Positions 7,933-15,330 of a stretch of DNA of 47,711 nt are shown here, in pieces. Within the stretch, counting starts at the first letter, position 1. Each line of letters opens with the position of its first letter. A program made the position numbers and the translations under genes. The notes beneath the pieces are model-generated. The model searched no databases and was not told where the DNA came from. It was given only the letters and a program-made list of their open reading frames with translations. Origin of the DNA: an uncultured Eubacterium sp. (GTDB lineage: Bacteria; Bacillota; Clostridia; Lachnospirales; Lachnospiraceae); NCBI GenBank assembly GCA_947385775.1, contig CANDMI010000022.1:1-47711 (forward strand). The letters run 5' to 3'.

Positions 7933-8073
7933 GTAACAGTTCAGCCCAGGACTTTGCATTTACTGCAAAGTCCGTATGATAAAGCAGCGGTTGTGGGAAT
8001 CCGGCTCTTTGCCAACGGCAAATTTTGAATGAGCCGGATTCCGTTACAGTAAATCCAACGGCTGAGCTGTAAC
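7933..8073. repeat. GTAACAG-family intergenic element, copy D (different interior)
   Basis: It begins GTAACAGTTCAGCC and ends with an imperfect inverse, GGCTGAGCTGTAAC. Inside are two strong hairpins: GGACTTTGCA with TGCAAAGTCC (7949-7973), and GGAATCCGGCTC with GAGCCGGATTCC (7996-8042), the latter enclosing TTTGCC/GGCAAA. The interior is unrelated to copies A-C; only the ends are shared. An open frame of 63 codons crossing it is not a believable gene. Confidence 0.65.
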
Positions 8074-8121
8074 AAGACACGAGTAGAGAAGAGTTTCTCC
8101 CCTACCCGCATTTTAAAAATT

Positions 8122-9696
8122 TCACCCTTTCGCTTCCCTATACCCGCTCATCTGCTTTACGATCAACAGCTTATCCCCAAGGTTGACGTGCTCGCTTGTA
8201 AGCTGGTTCATCTGCATCACATCCTCAACCGTCGTATGGTGCTCCTTTGCAATGTCCCATAAACGGTCGCCCGCCTTTACAATATATCCGGCGATGCCAG
8301 GCTGTTTTTCGTACTGCTCTAAATCCTGCGGGCTTTGCTCAATGCCAGTAATCAGATCCGCCTCCTGCTTGCGGAACACGATGGAATCCAAACCAACGAC
8401 CGCTTTAATGTCCGCCTGACTGTTGTCCGCTAAAATGACGGTCAGCTGGTCGATGCCTGCGGAAAGCTCGTAAGTGTCCTCCGGCTTTATGCCCTCCGCC
8501 TCAATTTTTCGGCTAAACGGTATCACCCCTTCCACGATCCCGATCGGCAGATCGTCGCTTGCTGTAATATAAAGGATGCGCACCTTTAAAACCCCTTCCG
8601 CCTCAATCCCATCCGGAACAATGCGGCTGTCCTCGATAAACGCCTCCCCTACGCTTGCGCACAGCTGTAAAATTTCCGCCGGCAGGTTTTCCAGTAAAAT
8701 CTGGTCAGCGATCTTAAATTTCGAATCATTTTTTACAAGAAGGCTTTGCAAATGAACCGATTCGCGTTCCAGCTGCAATTCATCTTGCAGAGAATACGCG
8801 TCCTCCAGAATCTGAAGCTCTTCTTCTTTCCACACCCTTAAATAAAAGTCCAATAGCCCTTCCAGCATTAGCGCCCGGTTTTCGCCGTCGCTGTCCTCCG
8901 CAGGGGTCACTTCCAGCTGCGCTTGTAGCGGCACGAGCTTAAAAATAGCGTCCGGCTCGCACCCGCTGCATTCGATGTTTTCATGCAAAGCAACAGTCGT
9001 TTCCATGCACTGTATCTGTTTTTCGTCGTCCTCCCCCTTATACAGGATATTTACAAGCAGCTCGCCAGTCAGCTCGATCTCGCCTGTGCGCATCCGGCTG
9101 TCAAATCCCCGAAGCTGCACGCTCTGCCAAAGCAGCTTGCTGATGTTTGGACGGTTGGACGGTAATAAGATCTCGCTGTGTATGCGGCAAATGTCCTTTT
9201 TTTGCGTGATCAGCTGCAACATCTTTTGCTGCTGGTACAGCGCCTGCACCGACTGGTCCTCTATCCCGGTTGGCAGCTGCAACTGCTGCTCCATCTGGTC
9301 AGACGCGGACAGCTCGATCAGCGCGCGTATGTTTAATTTTCGTGAATTGATCATGCCCACAGAAAGGTCATCCATGCTGCTTTGCACAATGATGTGGTCT
9401 GTTTCCTGCACGCCCTCCATATGTATCGCTTCGGAAAACGGAACTTCCCCTTGCAGGCTGCATATGCTTCCTGTCTCCGTGCATTTGTACAGCACCTGGA
9501 ACTGCAAGGAGCCGTCCGCCGTCACCTGGTCCTGGTCCACACGTATCTCATGAATGCGCGCCGTCCCTTTCCGGTCGATCAGCTTTATCATATCCGGTTC
9601 ATAATCTGGCAGGTTAAAATCGCTTTCCACGGTCATCTGGACAGATGCCCGTCCCCTCTCCTGGTTCGCCTGTAATAGTTTTTTTATAAAATCCAA
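8122..9696 (-). CDS. sipL: SipL-like spore coat/cortex morphogenetic protein (DUF3794 repeats + LysM)
   Basis: The 524-residue protein matches the clostridial SipL layout: successive DUF3794 (SPOCS) domains over the first about 450 residues and a C-terminal LysM domain near 470-516 (AGYIVKAGDRLWDIAKEHHT). In Clostridioides difficile, SipL binds SpoIVA through LysM and anchors the spore coat to the mother-cell side of the forespore. The N-terminal motif ESDFNLPDYEPDMIKLID is typical of the family. The start is a TTG at 9696 with GGAGGA 8 bases upstream. This ribosome binding site lies inside a 22-bp hairpin (9700-9754). A sporulation-specific promoter would be expected; a weak sigma-E-like site is noted separately. 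Confidence 0.88.
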   Translation of the reverse strand: MDFIKKLLQANQERGRASVQMTVESDFNLPDYEPDMIKLIDRKGTARIHEIRVDQDQVTADGSLQFQVLYKCTETGSICSLQGEVPFSEAIHMEGVQETDHIIVQSSMDDLSVGMINSRKLNIRALIELSASDQMEQQLQLPTGIEDQSVQALYQQQKMLQLITQKKDICRIHSEILLPSNRPNISKLLWQSVQLRGFDSRMRTGEIELTGELLVNILYKGEDDEKQIQCMETTVALHENIECSGCEPDAIFKLVPLQAQLEVTPAEDSDGENRALMLEGLLDFYLRVWKEEELQILEDAYSLQDELQLERESVHLQSLLVKNDSKFKIADQILLENLPAEILQLCASVGEAFIEDSRIVPDGIEAEGVLKVRILYITASDDLPIGIVEGVIPFSRKIEAEGIKPEDTYELSAGIDQLTVILADNSQADIKAVVGLDSIVFRKQEADLITGIEQSPQDLEQYEKQPGIAGYIVKAGDRLWDIAKEHHTTVEDVMQMNQLTSEHVNLGDKLLIVKQMSGYREAKG

Positions 9697-9699
9697 TCA

Positions 9700-9754
9700 A
9701 AAATCCTCCGGCTTTGAATAGTTTTTTATATCCTATTCAAAACCGGAGGATTTT
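9700..9754. terminator. 22-bp hairpin containing the sipL ribosome binding site; bidirectional terminator
   Basis: The arms 9700-9721 and 9733-9754 are complementary over 22 bp with one mismatch around an 11-base loop. On the minus strand a U-run follows (GGATTTTTG), so it can end veg transcripts. The same 3' arm carries GGAGG at 9709-9705, the ribosome binding site of sipL. A read-through transcript would therefore hide the site. Confidence 0.85.
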
Positions 9755-9780
9755 ATGATTCCTTCGTAAGTATAAACACA
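9753..9780 (-). promoter_or_regulatory. Possible sigma-E-type promoter of sipL
   Basis: On the minus strand GTTTATA and CATAAAAT lie 13 bases apart, resembling the sporulation sigma-E -35/-10 pattern. A transcript from here would start inside or just before the hairpin. This is a weak match offered because a mother-cell promoter is expected. Confidence 0.25.
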
Positions 9781-9799
9781 TCGCTTTACAAGCCCGCCT

Positions 9800-10042
9800 T
9801 TAACACAGCTTCATACGAATGTCCCTCGTAATAATGTCGGAATAACTAAAAGATAGCAGCTGAGGTGGATTTTTCTCATCCTTGTCATCTACTAAAATCG
9901 TAAATACGCTAGGATAAGCGCCCTTAATAACGCCACTTTGAATATCTACTTTATTTCTGCCCCTGTCAAGCTGAATCATTACTTTGCTTCCACATTGCTG
10001 ATGTACAGAAGCACGTACTTTCTCAATATCTTTCCGCTGCAT
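9800..10042 (-). CDS. veg: Veg family protein
   Basis: The 80-residue protein begins MQRKDIEKVRASVHQQCGSK and contains GRNKVDIQSGVIKGAYPSVF, matching the Veg (DUF1021) family, a small beta-barrel-like protein of Firmicutes. In Bacillus subtilis Veg promotes biofilm gene expression by weakening SinR; a role in Clostridia is not established. The ATG at 10042 follows GAGGAGG. A strong promoter lies at 10108-10136, and three 12-bp tandem repeats fill the leader. The terminator hairpin at 9700-9754 separates it from sipL. Confidence 0.92.
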   Translation of the reverse strand: MQRKDIEKVRASVHQQCGSKVMIQLDRGRNKVDIQSGVIKGAYPSVFTILVDDKDEKNPPQLLSFSYSDIITRDIRMKLC

Positions 10043-10068
10043 ATCTGCATATCCTCCTCTACTGCATT

Positions 10069-10104
10069 TCTATAACTAGCTCTATAACTAGCTCTATAAC
10101 TAGA
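10069..10104. repeat. Three tandem 12-bp repeats in the veg leader
   Basis: TCTATAACTAGC occurs three times head to tail (the last copy ends in A) between the veg -10 box and its ribosome binding site. The unit CTAG/TATA is partly palindromic. Confidence 0.85.
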
Positions 10105-10107
10105 TAT

Positions 10108-10136
10108 AGTATAGCATGTCACCCCGCAAAAGTCAA
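10108..10136 (-). promoter_or_regulatory. Sigma-A promoter of veg
   Basis: TTGACT (10136-10131) and TATACT (10113-10108) on the minus strand are 17 bases apart. This fits the strong vegetative expression known for veg. Confidence 0.82.
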
Positions 10137-10145
10137 TGGCTTTCG

Positions 10146-10625
10146 CTACTCAAATACTATATTTTGTTTCTGCTTTGCGGTTTTCACCACTATATATGGA
10201 TAACTGGGCTTTTTTTGGGGCTTTGAACCGTTCTCTGGGCCAAGCAGTTCGGTATCAAAATATAGTGCTTTCTCCGTCAGATACAGATCCCGCACCACAA
10301 TGCTGTAGCCCCCTGTTTCCTGCTCTCCATAGCCATGCACAAGGTACATCTCATCGTCGCTTTCAAAGGAAATCTTAAACTCCGCTTCTTTTTTCTGTTC
10401 AATCGTCTCCATCAGCTTTTTTGGAATGTCATTGTCCTCCACGATCGTATATTCCAAGTCCTTTAGCTTTTTTCTTTCCTGCTTTGGCGCGCAGCCGCCA
10501 CAGATCCCAGTAAGCAGCGCAAGGAGCAGCGCAGCCGCAATGATATGCAATATAGCCCCTAAGCTTTGGGCGGACTTTTCGCGCCTGCATTTTATTCGCG
10601 GATTCAAATTGAGATTATGATTCAT
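10146..10625 (-). CDS. Probable lipoprotein with PrcB-type C-terminal domain
   Basis: From the ATG at 10625 the protein has 159 residues. A basic N-terminus is followed by a hydrophobic segment ending LLTGICGGC at about residues 35-46, which is lipobox-like but not perfect. A soluble domain then carries GYGEQETGGYSIVVRDLYLT and YPYIVVKTAKQ, the pattern of the PrcB C-terminal domain found with Treponema dentilisin. The function in Clostridia is unknown; it is probably anchored outside the membrane. Longer upstream frames to 10838 overlap the plsC promoter and are unlikely. The ribosome binding site is weak (AAGAAG). Divergent from plsC. Confidence 0.6.
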   Translation of the reverse strand: MNHNLNLNPRIKCRREKSAQSLGAILHIIAAALLLALLTGICGGCAPKQERKKLKDLEYTIVEDNDIPKKLMETIEQKKEAEFKISFESDDEMYLVHGYGEQETGGYSIVVRDLYLTEKALYFDTELLGPENGSKPQKKPSYPYIVVKTAKQKQNIVFE

Positions 10626-10698
10626 ATGGATTTTTTTATTTTTTCTTCTTATGATATGATATGGCGGATTTTTTAAAATATGCCGGAAAAAGAAACAG

Positions 10699-10727
10699 TT
10701 GCATAAACGCATGTTTTTTCGTATAAT
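10699..10727 (+). promoter_or_regulatory. Sigma-A promoter of plsC
   Basis: TTGCAT (10699-10704) and TATAAT (10722-10727) are 17 bases apart. The site rules out a translation start at 10699 and supports the ATG at 10768. Confidence 0.82.
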
Positions 10728-10767
10728 AAAATTGTTTAAATCTGGAAAAATGAAAGGGCGACCGATT

Positions 10768-11517
10768 ATGATCCGTGTAATTTTAATCGCAATTTTTGTA
10801 GCGTGTTTTTTTATCGTAGGCATTCCAGTATGGGGCATAACCTGGGCAATCGGAAAATATGATTCTTACAAAGCGGATATCATCTGCCTTCGCATGGTAC
10901 AGTGGGCTTTTAAATTTATACTGGTCATCTCCGGCGTTAAGGTAGACGTATACGGGGAGGAAAATGTCCCAAAGGATGAAGCGGTTTTATATATTGGCAA
11001 CCACCGCAGTTATTTTGACATCGTGATCACCTACTCCAGATGCCCGGGGCTTACTGGATATGTGGCAAAAGACAGCATTTTAAAGATCCCATTTTTAAAT
11101 GTCTGGATGAAGCGGCTCCACTGTTTGTTTTTAAACCGGACGGACATCAAAGAAGGGATGAAGATGATCGTAACTGGCATCAACCAGATAAAAAACGGCA
11201 TTTCGATGTGCATTTTCCCGGAAGGGTCGCGCTCAAAATCCGATGTGGAAACTGATATGCTCCCATTCAAAGAGGGCAGCATGAAAATGGCGGAAAAGAC
11301 AGGCTGCGCCATTATCCCAATGGCGTTAATACATACGGCGGATATTTTCGAAAAGCATCTCCCATTCGTGCGCCGTACCCACGTTACATTGACGTATGGC
11401 GCCCCGATCTATGTAAAAGACCTGGACAAAGCCGAGCGCAGGCATATTGGCGCTTATACGCAAAAAGTAATCCAAAACATGTTAGAAGCCCAGCTTTTAG
11501 CGGAGCAAGAGCAATGA
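10768..11517 (+). CDS. plsC: 1-acyl-sn-glycerol-3-phosphate acyltransferase
   Basis: The 249-residue enzyme makes phosphatidic acid by acylating lysophosphatidate at the inner membrane face. An N-terminal membrane segment (about residues 3-27) precedes the acyltransferase motifs: NHRSYFD (the H-x4-D catalytic motif), a FLNR block and FPEGSRS for glycerol phosphate binding. The start at 10768 has a GAAAGGG site and lies downstream of a clear promoter; the in-frame ATG at 10699 overlaps that promoter. A strong terminator follows at 11527-11565, so the gene is monocistronic. Confidence 0.92.
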   Translation: MIRVILIAIFVACFFIVGIPVWGITWAIGKYDSYKADIICLRMVQWAFKFILVISGVKVDVYGEENVPKDEAVLYIGNHRSYFDIVITYSRCPGLTGYVAKDSILKIPFLNVWMKRLHCLFLNRTDIKEGMKMIVTGINQIKNGISMCIFPEGSRSKSDVETDMLPFKEGSMKMAEKTGCAIIPMALIHTADIFEKHLPFVRRTHVTLTYGAPIYVKDLDKAERRHIGAYTQKVIQNMLEAQLLAEQEQ

Positions 11518-11526
11518 CCGGTTTGC

Positions 11527-11565
11527 AGAGCTGTTATAAACGTTATTTTATAACAGCTCTTTTTT
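11527..11565 (+). terminator. Rho-independent terminator of plsC
   Basis: AGAGCTGTTATAA pairs with TTATAACAGCTCT and six T follow. It begins nine bases past the plsC stop. Confidence 0.92.
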
Positions 11566-11601
11566 AACCTTATGCAAATGCGGCAAACTTTAAACACGAT
11601 A

Positions 11602-13002
11602 TTACGTAGTAATGATCGCTTCCACCACATCGGAAAATCCCATAAAATGAGAAGCCTTTACTAAAATCGCGTCTCCAACCCGCAAAAACCGCAGCAGCTC
11701 CCCGATCATCTGGTATTTTGATTCAAATTCATGCACTTCGCATGTCTGGCTGTGCTCCCGGACGGCTTTTGCAAGCTCCTTAGACAGCTCCCCAGTACAG
11801 AACAATACGTCAATGTTTTTAGAAGCCAGATATTTGCCGACATCATAGTGAAGCGCAAGTTTATCCTCTCCAAGCTCGTTCATATCCCCTAATACGGCAA
11901 TCGTCCTGCCTGTCGCTGTGGAGATCACATCGAAAGCGGCTTTCATAGAAATCGGATTTGCGTTATAGCAGTCGTCGATCACAGTCTTGCCGTTGACCTG
12001 TATCATATTCGTCCGACCGTCGATCATATGCATTTGTTCGATGCCCGACCGGATCTCCTCGTTCGTCAGCCCCATAATCTTTCCAACTGCCGTCGCCGCC
12101 AGCGCGTTGTATACATTATGCGTCCCCGGGATTGGGATATGCGCCGTAAAGCAGTCTCCCTTGCTATGTATGTCAAGCTTTATCCCCCCAAGCCCAAGGT
12201 TTTGTATGCGATCCGCGTAAACCGCTTTTTCGCCATATGCCGCGCTCTGTGGCTTTTTGGTCCCGATGCCGTAAAACAGCGGCTCCTTTCCCTGCACAGA
12301 CGAAACCGTGCATAGCTTATCATCATCTCCATTTAAAACAACAAAAGCGCCTTCCTGCAAATGGTCAAACATTTCAGTTTTCGCCTTTAAAATTCCATCC
12401 CTGTCCTTTAGGGTTTCCAGGTGGCAAAGGCCGATATTTGTGATCACCGCAATATTTGGCCTGGCAATCTCGGCTAAACGGTGCATTTCCCCAAATTCAG
12501 AAATCCCCATTTCCAACGCCGCCGCCTCGTGCTCTTCTTTCATTTTAAATACCGTAAGCGGAAGCCCGATTTCGTTGTTGTGGTTTCCCTCTGTCTTATG
12601 GACGCGGTATTTTTGCTGTAAAACAGAAGCGATCATCTCCTTTGTGCTGGTCTTTCCAACGCTTCCGCTAATGCCAACGACCTTTGTATCGCATAAGGCG
12701 CTTCGGTATAGCGCGGCAAGATCCCTTAGCGCCTTATGGGTGGATTCCACCAGAATATACGGCTTGCCCGGGATATCCAGCAGCTTTTCTGACACAACCG
12801 CTAACGCCCCGTTTTCAAAAACCTGTTTAATAAAATCATGCCCATCTAAGCGTTCGCCTTTGATCGCTACAAAAACGTAATCGGGATGAATTTTACGGCT
12901 GTCAATCACAATCCCCTGAGCTTTTAAAAACCGTATCTCATTTGCGCCGATCAACCTGCCATGGCAGGCTTTTGCCATAGCGTCTAATGTCATTCCTTTC
13001 AT
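11602..13002 (-). CDS. murF: UDP-N-acetylmuramoyl-tripeptide--D-alanyl-D-alanine ligase
   Basis: MurF adds D-Ala-D-Ala to the UDP-MurNAc tripeptide, the last cytoplasmic step of the peptidoglycan precursor. The protein shows the N-terminal UDP-binding domain (GIVIDSRKIHPDYVFVAIKG), the ATP loop GISGSVGKTSTKEM, the EGNHNNEIG block, and DDCYNANPISM with AVLGDMNELG at the C-terminal ligase part. Length (466 residues from the ATG at 13002) is normal. That ATG follows AGGGGGTGG and lies 13 bases past ddl; an alternative ATG at 13029 would overlap ddl by 14 bases. It forms an operon with ddl, which makes its substrate. Confidence 0.95.
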   Translation of the reverse strand: MKGMTLDAMAKACHGRLIGANEIRFLKAQGIVIDSRKIHPDYVFVAIKGERLDGHDFIKQVFENGALAVVSEKLLDIPGKPYILVESTHKALRDLAALYRSALCDTKVVGISGSVGKTSTKEMIASVLQQKYRVHKTEGNHNNEIGLPLTVFKMKEEHEAAALEMGISEFGEMHRLAEIARPNIAVITNIGLCHLETLKDRDGILKAKTEMFDHLQEGAFVVLNGDDDKLCTVSSVQGKEPLFYGIGTKKPQSAAYGEKAVYADRIQNLGLGGIKLDIHSKGDCFTAHIPIPGTHNVYNALAATAVGKIMGLTNEEIRSGIEQMHMIDGRTNMIQVNGKTVIDDCYNANPISMKAAFDVISTATGRTIAVLGDMNELGEDKLALHYDVGKYLASKNIDVLFCTGELSKELAKAVREHSQTCEVHEFESKYQMIGELLRFLRVGDAILVKASHFMGFSDVVEAIITT

Positions 13003-13015
13003 ATTCCACCCCCTG

Positions 13016-14092
13016 TTATTCCCGATCATTTTTTCGCATATTATTATACTTTCTCATAGAAATATCGATCAGCCATTCACACAGATCCGCAAATTCAATA
13101 TGAATCGCCCTTGCCTCCTGCGGGATCAGGCTGGTGGAGGTCATGCCCGGCAATGTGTTGACCTCAAGGCAGTAGATCTGGTCAGATCCATCCAGCATAA
13201 AATCCACCCTCGAATAGGTATCCAGCTCTAACGCCCTTGTCGCTTCCAAAGCGTATCCCTGCATCTTTTTGGAAATTTCGATCGGCAGGTCTGCCGGACA
13301 AGTTTCCACCGTCTTTCCCGCGGTATATTTATTTTTATAATCATAAAAACCGCTAATCGGCGCGATCTCGATCACCGGAAGCGTCTGCCCGTCAATAACC
13401 GCGATGGAAAATTCACGCCCTTTGATATATTCTTCTATCAGCGCCTCATCTTCATAATAAAATGCCGCATCCAACGCCGCGCGATATTCCTCTTTCGTAT
13501 TTACGATGGAAACGCCCACGCTGGAGCCGCCGCAGCACGGCTTTACGATGCATGGAAAAGATAGACCGATCGATTCAAATTCCGGGATCTGCCCATCCTT
13601 TTTGATGACTTTCCCGTTTGGCACGGGAACGCCCCGTTCTTTAAAAAACCGTTTGCTTAAATCTTTATTCATCGCAAGCGCGCTGCCTAAATACCCGCTT
13701 CCGGTATAACGAATGCCAAAAAGGTCAAACGCCGCTTGCAGCTTTCCGTTTTCCCCGTTTTCTCCATGGAGCGCCATAAATACAATATCCGCCATCCGAC
13801 AGATCGGGATCACATTCGCGCCAAAAAAACAGTCCGGGTCGCCCTCCCGCATCGCTTTTACCTTTTCAATGTCTGGCGCGCTTTCCGCTATGCCTCCTGC
13901 CTTCACGGATATGGCTTCGCTTTTTTCAAATACATCCTCCAGGCTGTCTCCTTCCCTGCCATATCCTAAAAACACATCCAGCAGCAATACCTGGTGGCTT
14001 TTGCTGCGCAGCGCTTCACTGACCATCTTTCCGGTTGCAAGCGACACATCGCGTTCCGTGCTCAGCCCGCCTGTCAATACAACTATCTTCAT
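13016..14092 (-). CDS. ddl: D-alanine--D-alanine ligase
   Basis: Ddl joins two D-alanines with ATP for cell-wall synthesis. The 358-residue protein has the expected features: GGLSTERDVS with the catalytic glutamate, the ATP-grasp glycine loop GGSSVGVS, the omega loop YDYKNKYTAG, and the metal-binding end EVNTLPGMTSTSL. The tyrosine in the omega loop, where D-lactate ligases such as VanA differ, points to ordinary D-Ala-D-Ala specificity rather than glycopeptide resistance. The ATG at 14092 follows AGGATAAAGGA. It is first in the ddl-murF operon with a promoter at 14130-14159. Confidence 0.95.
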   Translation of the reverse strand: MKIVVLTGGLSTERDVSLATGKMVSEALRSKSHQVLLLDVFLGYGREGDSLEDVFEKSEAISVKAGGIAESAPDIEKVKAMREGDPDCFFGANVIPICRMADIVFMALHGENGENGKLQAAFDLFGIRYTGSGYLGSALAMNKDLSKRFFKERGVPVPNGKVIKKDGQIPEFESIGLSFPCIVKPCCGGSSVGVSIVNTKEEYRAALDAAFYYEDEALIEEYIKGREFSIAVIDGQTLPVIEIAPISGFYDYKNKYTAGKTVETCPADLPIEISKKMQGYALEATRALELDTYSRVDFMLDGSDQIYCLEVNTLPGMTSTSLIPQEARAIHIEFADLCEWLIDISMRKYNNMRKNDRE

Positions 14093-14129
14093 TTCCTTTA
14101 TCCTTCCTCAATTGATCTGCATTATATTT

Positions 14130-14159
14130 ATTATACTCAAGCGCTCGCTTATTTGCCAA
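14130..14159 (-). promoter_or_regulatory. Sigma-A promoter of ddl-murF
   Basis: TTGGCA (14159-14154) and TATAAT (14135-14130) on the minus strand are 18 bases apart, about 40 bases upstream of the ddl ATG. Confidence 0.7.
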
Positions 14160-14200
14160 TATATTCTAAAATAATTTATATTTATCAAAAAGCGGCGCCA

Positions 14201-14252
14201 GAGCGTGTTTGAAAATGCATCTGTCAAAAAGCATTTTTCAAACACGCTCTAG
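14201..14252. repeat. Long intergenic hairpin with AGAGCGTGTTTGAAAA arms
   Basis: AGAGCGTGTTTGAAAATGC and its inverse GCATTTTTCAAACACGCTCT flank a 12-base loop, giving about 19 bp of stem with one extra base. It lies in the 393-base gap between hpf and ddl. The rest of the gap is AT-rich and holds the hpf terminator and the ddl promoter. Confidence 0.75.
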
Positions 14253-14339
14253 GACAGTATAGCATATCCCGAACGTTCTAGCAACGTTTCTTCAAAACAG
14301 CAACGTTTCCCCACGATCAAAATGTTTTAAAATAAACCG

Positions 14340-14387
14340 TTAAAAAATCACGAGACTGTCGCTTCACCACTTCCTGCAACAGTCCCG
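14340..14387 (-). terminator. Terminator of hpf
   Basis: On the minus strand GGGACTGTTGC pairs with GCGACAGTCTC (one G-U pair), and TGATTTTTTAAC follows. It is about 100 bases beyond the hpf stop. Confidence 0.6.
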
Positions 14388-14485
14388 TTTATTCGCAATG
14401 TTCAATATTAAATATTCATAATTCAATATTCATAATTCATATTTATGATTCGTATTTTCTCATATCTCAAACACGGATGCGTTTA

Positions 14486-15016
14486 TCAGTCCGTTTCGAT
14501 CAAGCCGTAATTGCCATCCTTCCTCTTATACACGACATTCACATGGCCGTTTTCCGCATCGCGGAACACATAAAACGAATGCCCTAACAATTCCATCTGG
14601 ATGCATGCATCCTCCGTAAACATCGGCTTCATATCAAATTTTTTGGAACGGATGATCTGAATCTCCTGCTCTTCTTCCTCTACCTCTTCCTCCAAATATT
14701 CCTGTTTGAAGCTGCCGCCATCCTGGTGCTTGCTGACAAGCTTTTGACGGTATTTTTTCAATTGCGCCTCAATCACCTCTTCCACCAGATCGATCGTTAC
14801 ATACATATCATCGCTTTCTTGTTCCGCGCGGATGATATTTCCTTTTACCGGTATGGTGACTTCCATCTTCTGATGGCGTTTTTTCGTAACGCTAAGCGTA
14901 ACGTTCACAATTGTATCAGGTGTAAAGTATTTCTCCAGCCGGGATAATTTGTCCTCCACTGCAGAGCGCAGGCCTTCTGTAATGTCAATATTTTTGCCGC
15001 TGATTGTAATGCGCAT
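14486..15016 (-). CDS. hpf: Long-form ribosome hibernation promoting factor
   Basis: The 176-residue protein has the N-terminal YfiA/RaiA fold (MRITISGKNIDITEGLRSAV, LEKYF, KMEVTIPVKGNIIRAEQ) that sits in the 30S decoding region. An acidic linker (EEEVEEEEQE) follows, then the C-terminal dimerisation domain (KPMFTEDACIQMELLGHSFYVF). The long form pairs 70S ribosomes into inactive 100S dimers in stationary phase. The start ATG at 15016 has AAAGGGGTGG upstream. Transcription probably begins from the extended -10 site at 15065-15070. Confidence 0.95.
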   Translation of the reverse strand: MRITISGKNIDITEGLRSAVEDKLSRLEKYFTPDTIVNVTLSVTKKRHQKMEVTIPVKGNIIRAEQESDDMYVTIDLVEEVIEAQLKKYRQKLVSKHQDGGSFKQEYLEEEVEEEEQEIQIIRSKKFDMKPMFTEDACIQMELLGHSFYVFRDAENGHVNVVYKRKDGNYGLIETD

Positions 15017-15064
15017 ATAACCACCCCTTTATTTTTTTCTAAAGTCAGGAACAACTTTAGGGGT

Positions 15065-15073
15065 ATTATAGCA
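15065..15073 (-). promoter_or_regulatory. Extended -10 promoter of hpf
   Basis: On the minus strand TGC-TATAAT forms an extended -10 box about 50 bases upstream of the hpf start. The -35 region is poor. Confidence 0.55.
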
Positions 15074-15117
15074 CAGATTGTCCAATTTTCCTAGTAAAAT
15101 ATTTGATTTTTTTGTGA

Positions 15118-15209
15118 TATACTCACGAGCGATAAAGTTTACCATATGATTCAAGATAACAACGCTCGTGAGTCGGAGTTATTGGCAAATTTTAGTGATC
15201 GTGAGTATA
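15118..15209. repeat. 92-bp intergenic element with long imperfect terminal inverted repeats
   Basis: It begins TATACTCACGA and ends TCGTGAGTATA. The arms (15118-15143 and 15184-15209) pair over about 26 positions with a few mismatches. An internal CGCTCGTGAGT (15163-15173) can pair with the left arm instead, giving two alternative folds. It lies between divergent hpf and the dehydrogenase gene and looks like a MITE or a dual-fold regulatory structure. Confidence 0.65.
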
Positions 15210-15330
15210 AATTATTTATTGCCATTTACGCTCCGATATAAAAAATATATATGAAAAGTTTATATGAAAAGTTTATAATATTAAAAACACAAACAAAAAA
15301 CAAATACAAAAAATAATAAGGAGACATGCC

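Noticed and set aside
7889-8080. Minus-strand 63-codon frame
   Set aside because: It lies within the hairpins of element D and overlaps the NlpC/P60 promoter; a structural element explains it better.
10069-10104. CRISPR-like array
   Set aside because: The 12-base repeats are contiguous without spacers; no cas genes occur in the window.
10699-10767. Longer N-terminus of PlsC starting at 10699
   Set aside because: The region is the promoter (TTGCAT-17-TATAAT); a transcript from it could not carry this start.
13016-14092. D-Ala-D-Lac or VanA-type resistance ligase
   Set aside because: The omega loop has the tyrosine pattern of ordinary Ddl, and no vanH/vanX-like genes are nearby.
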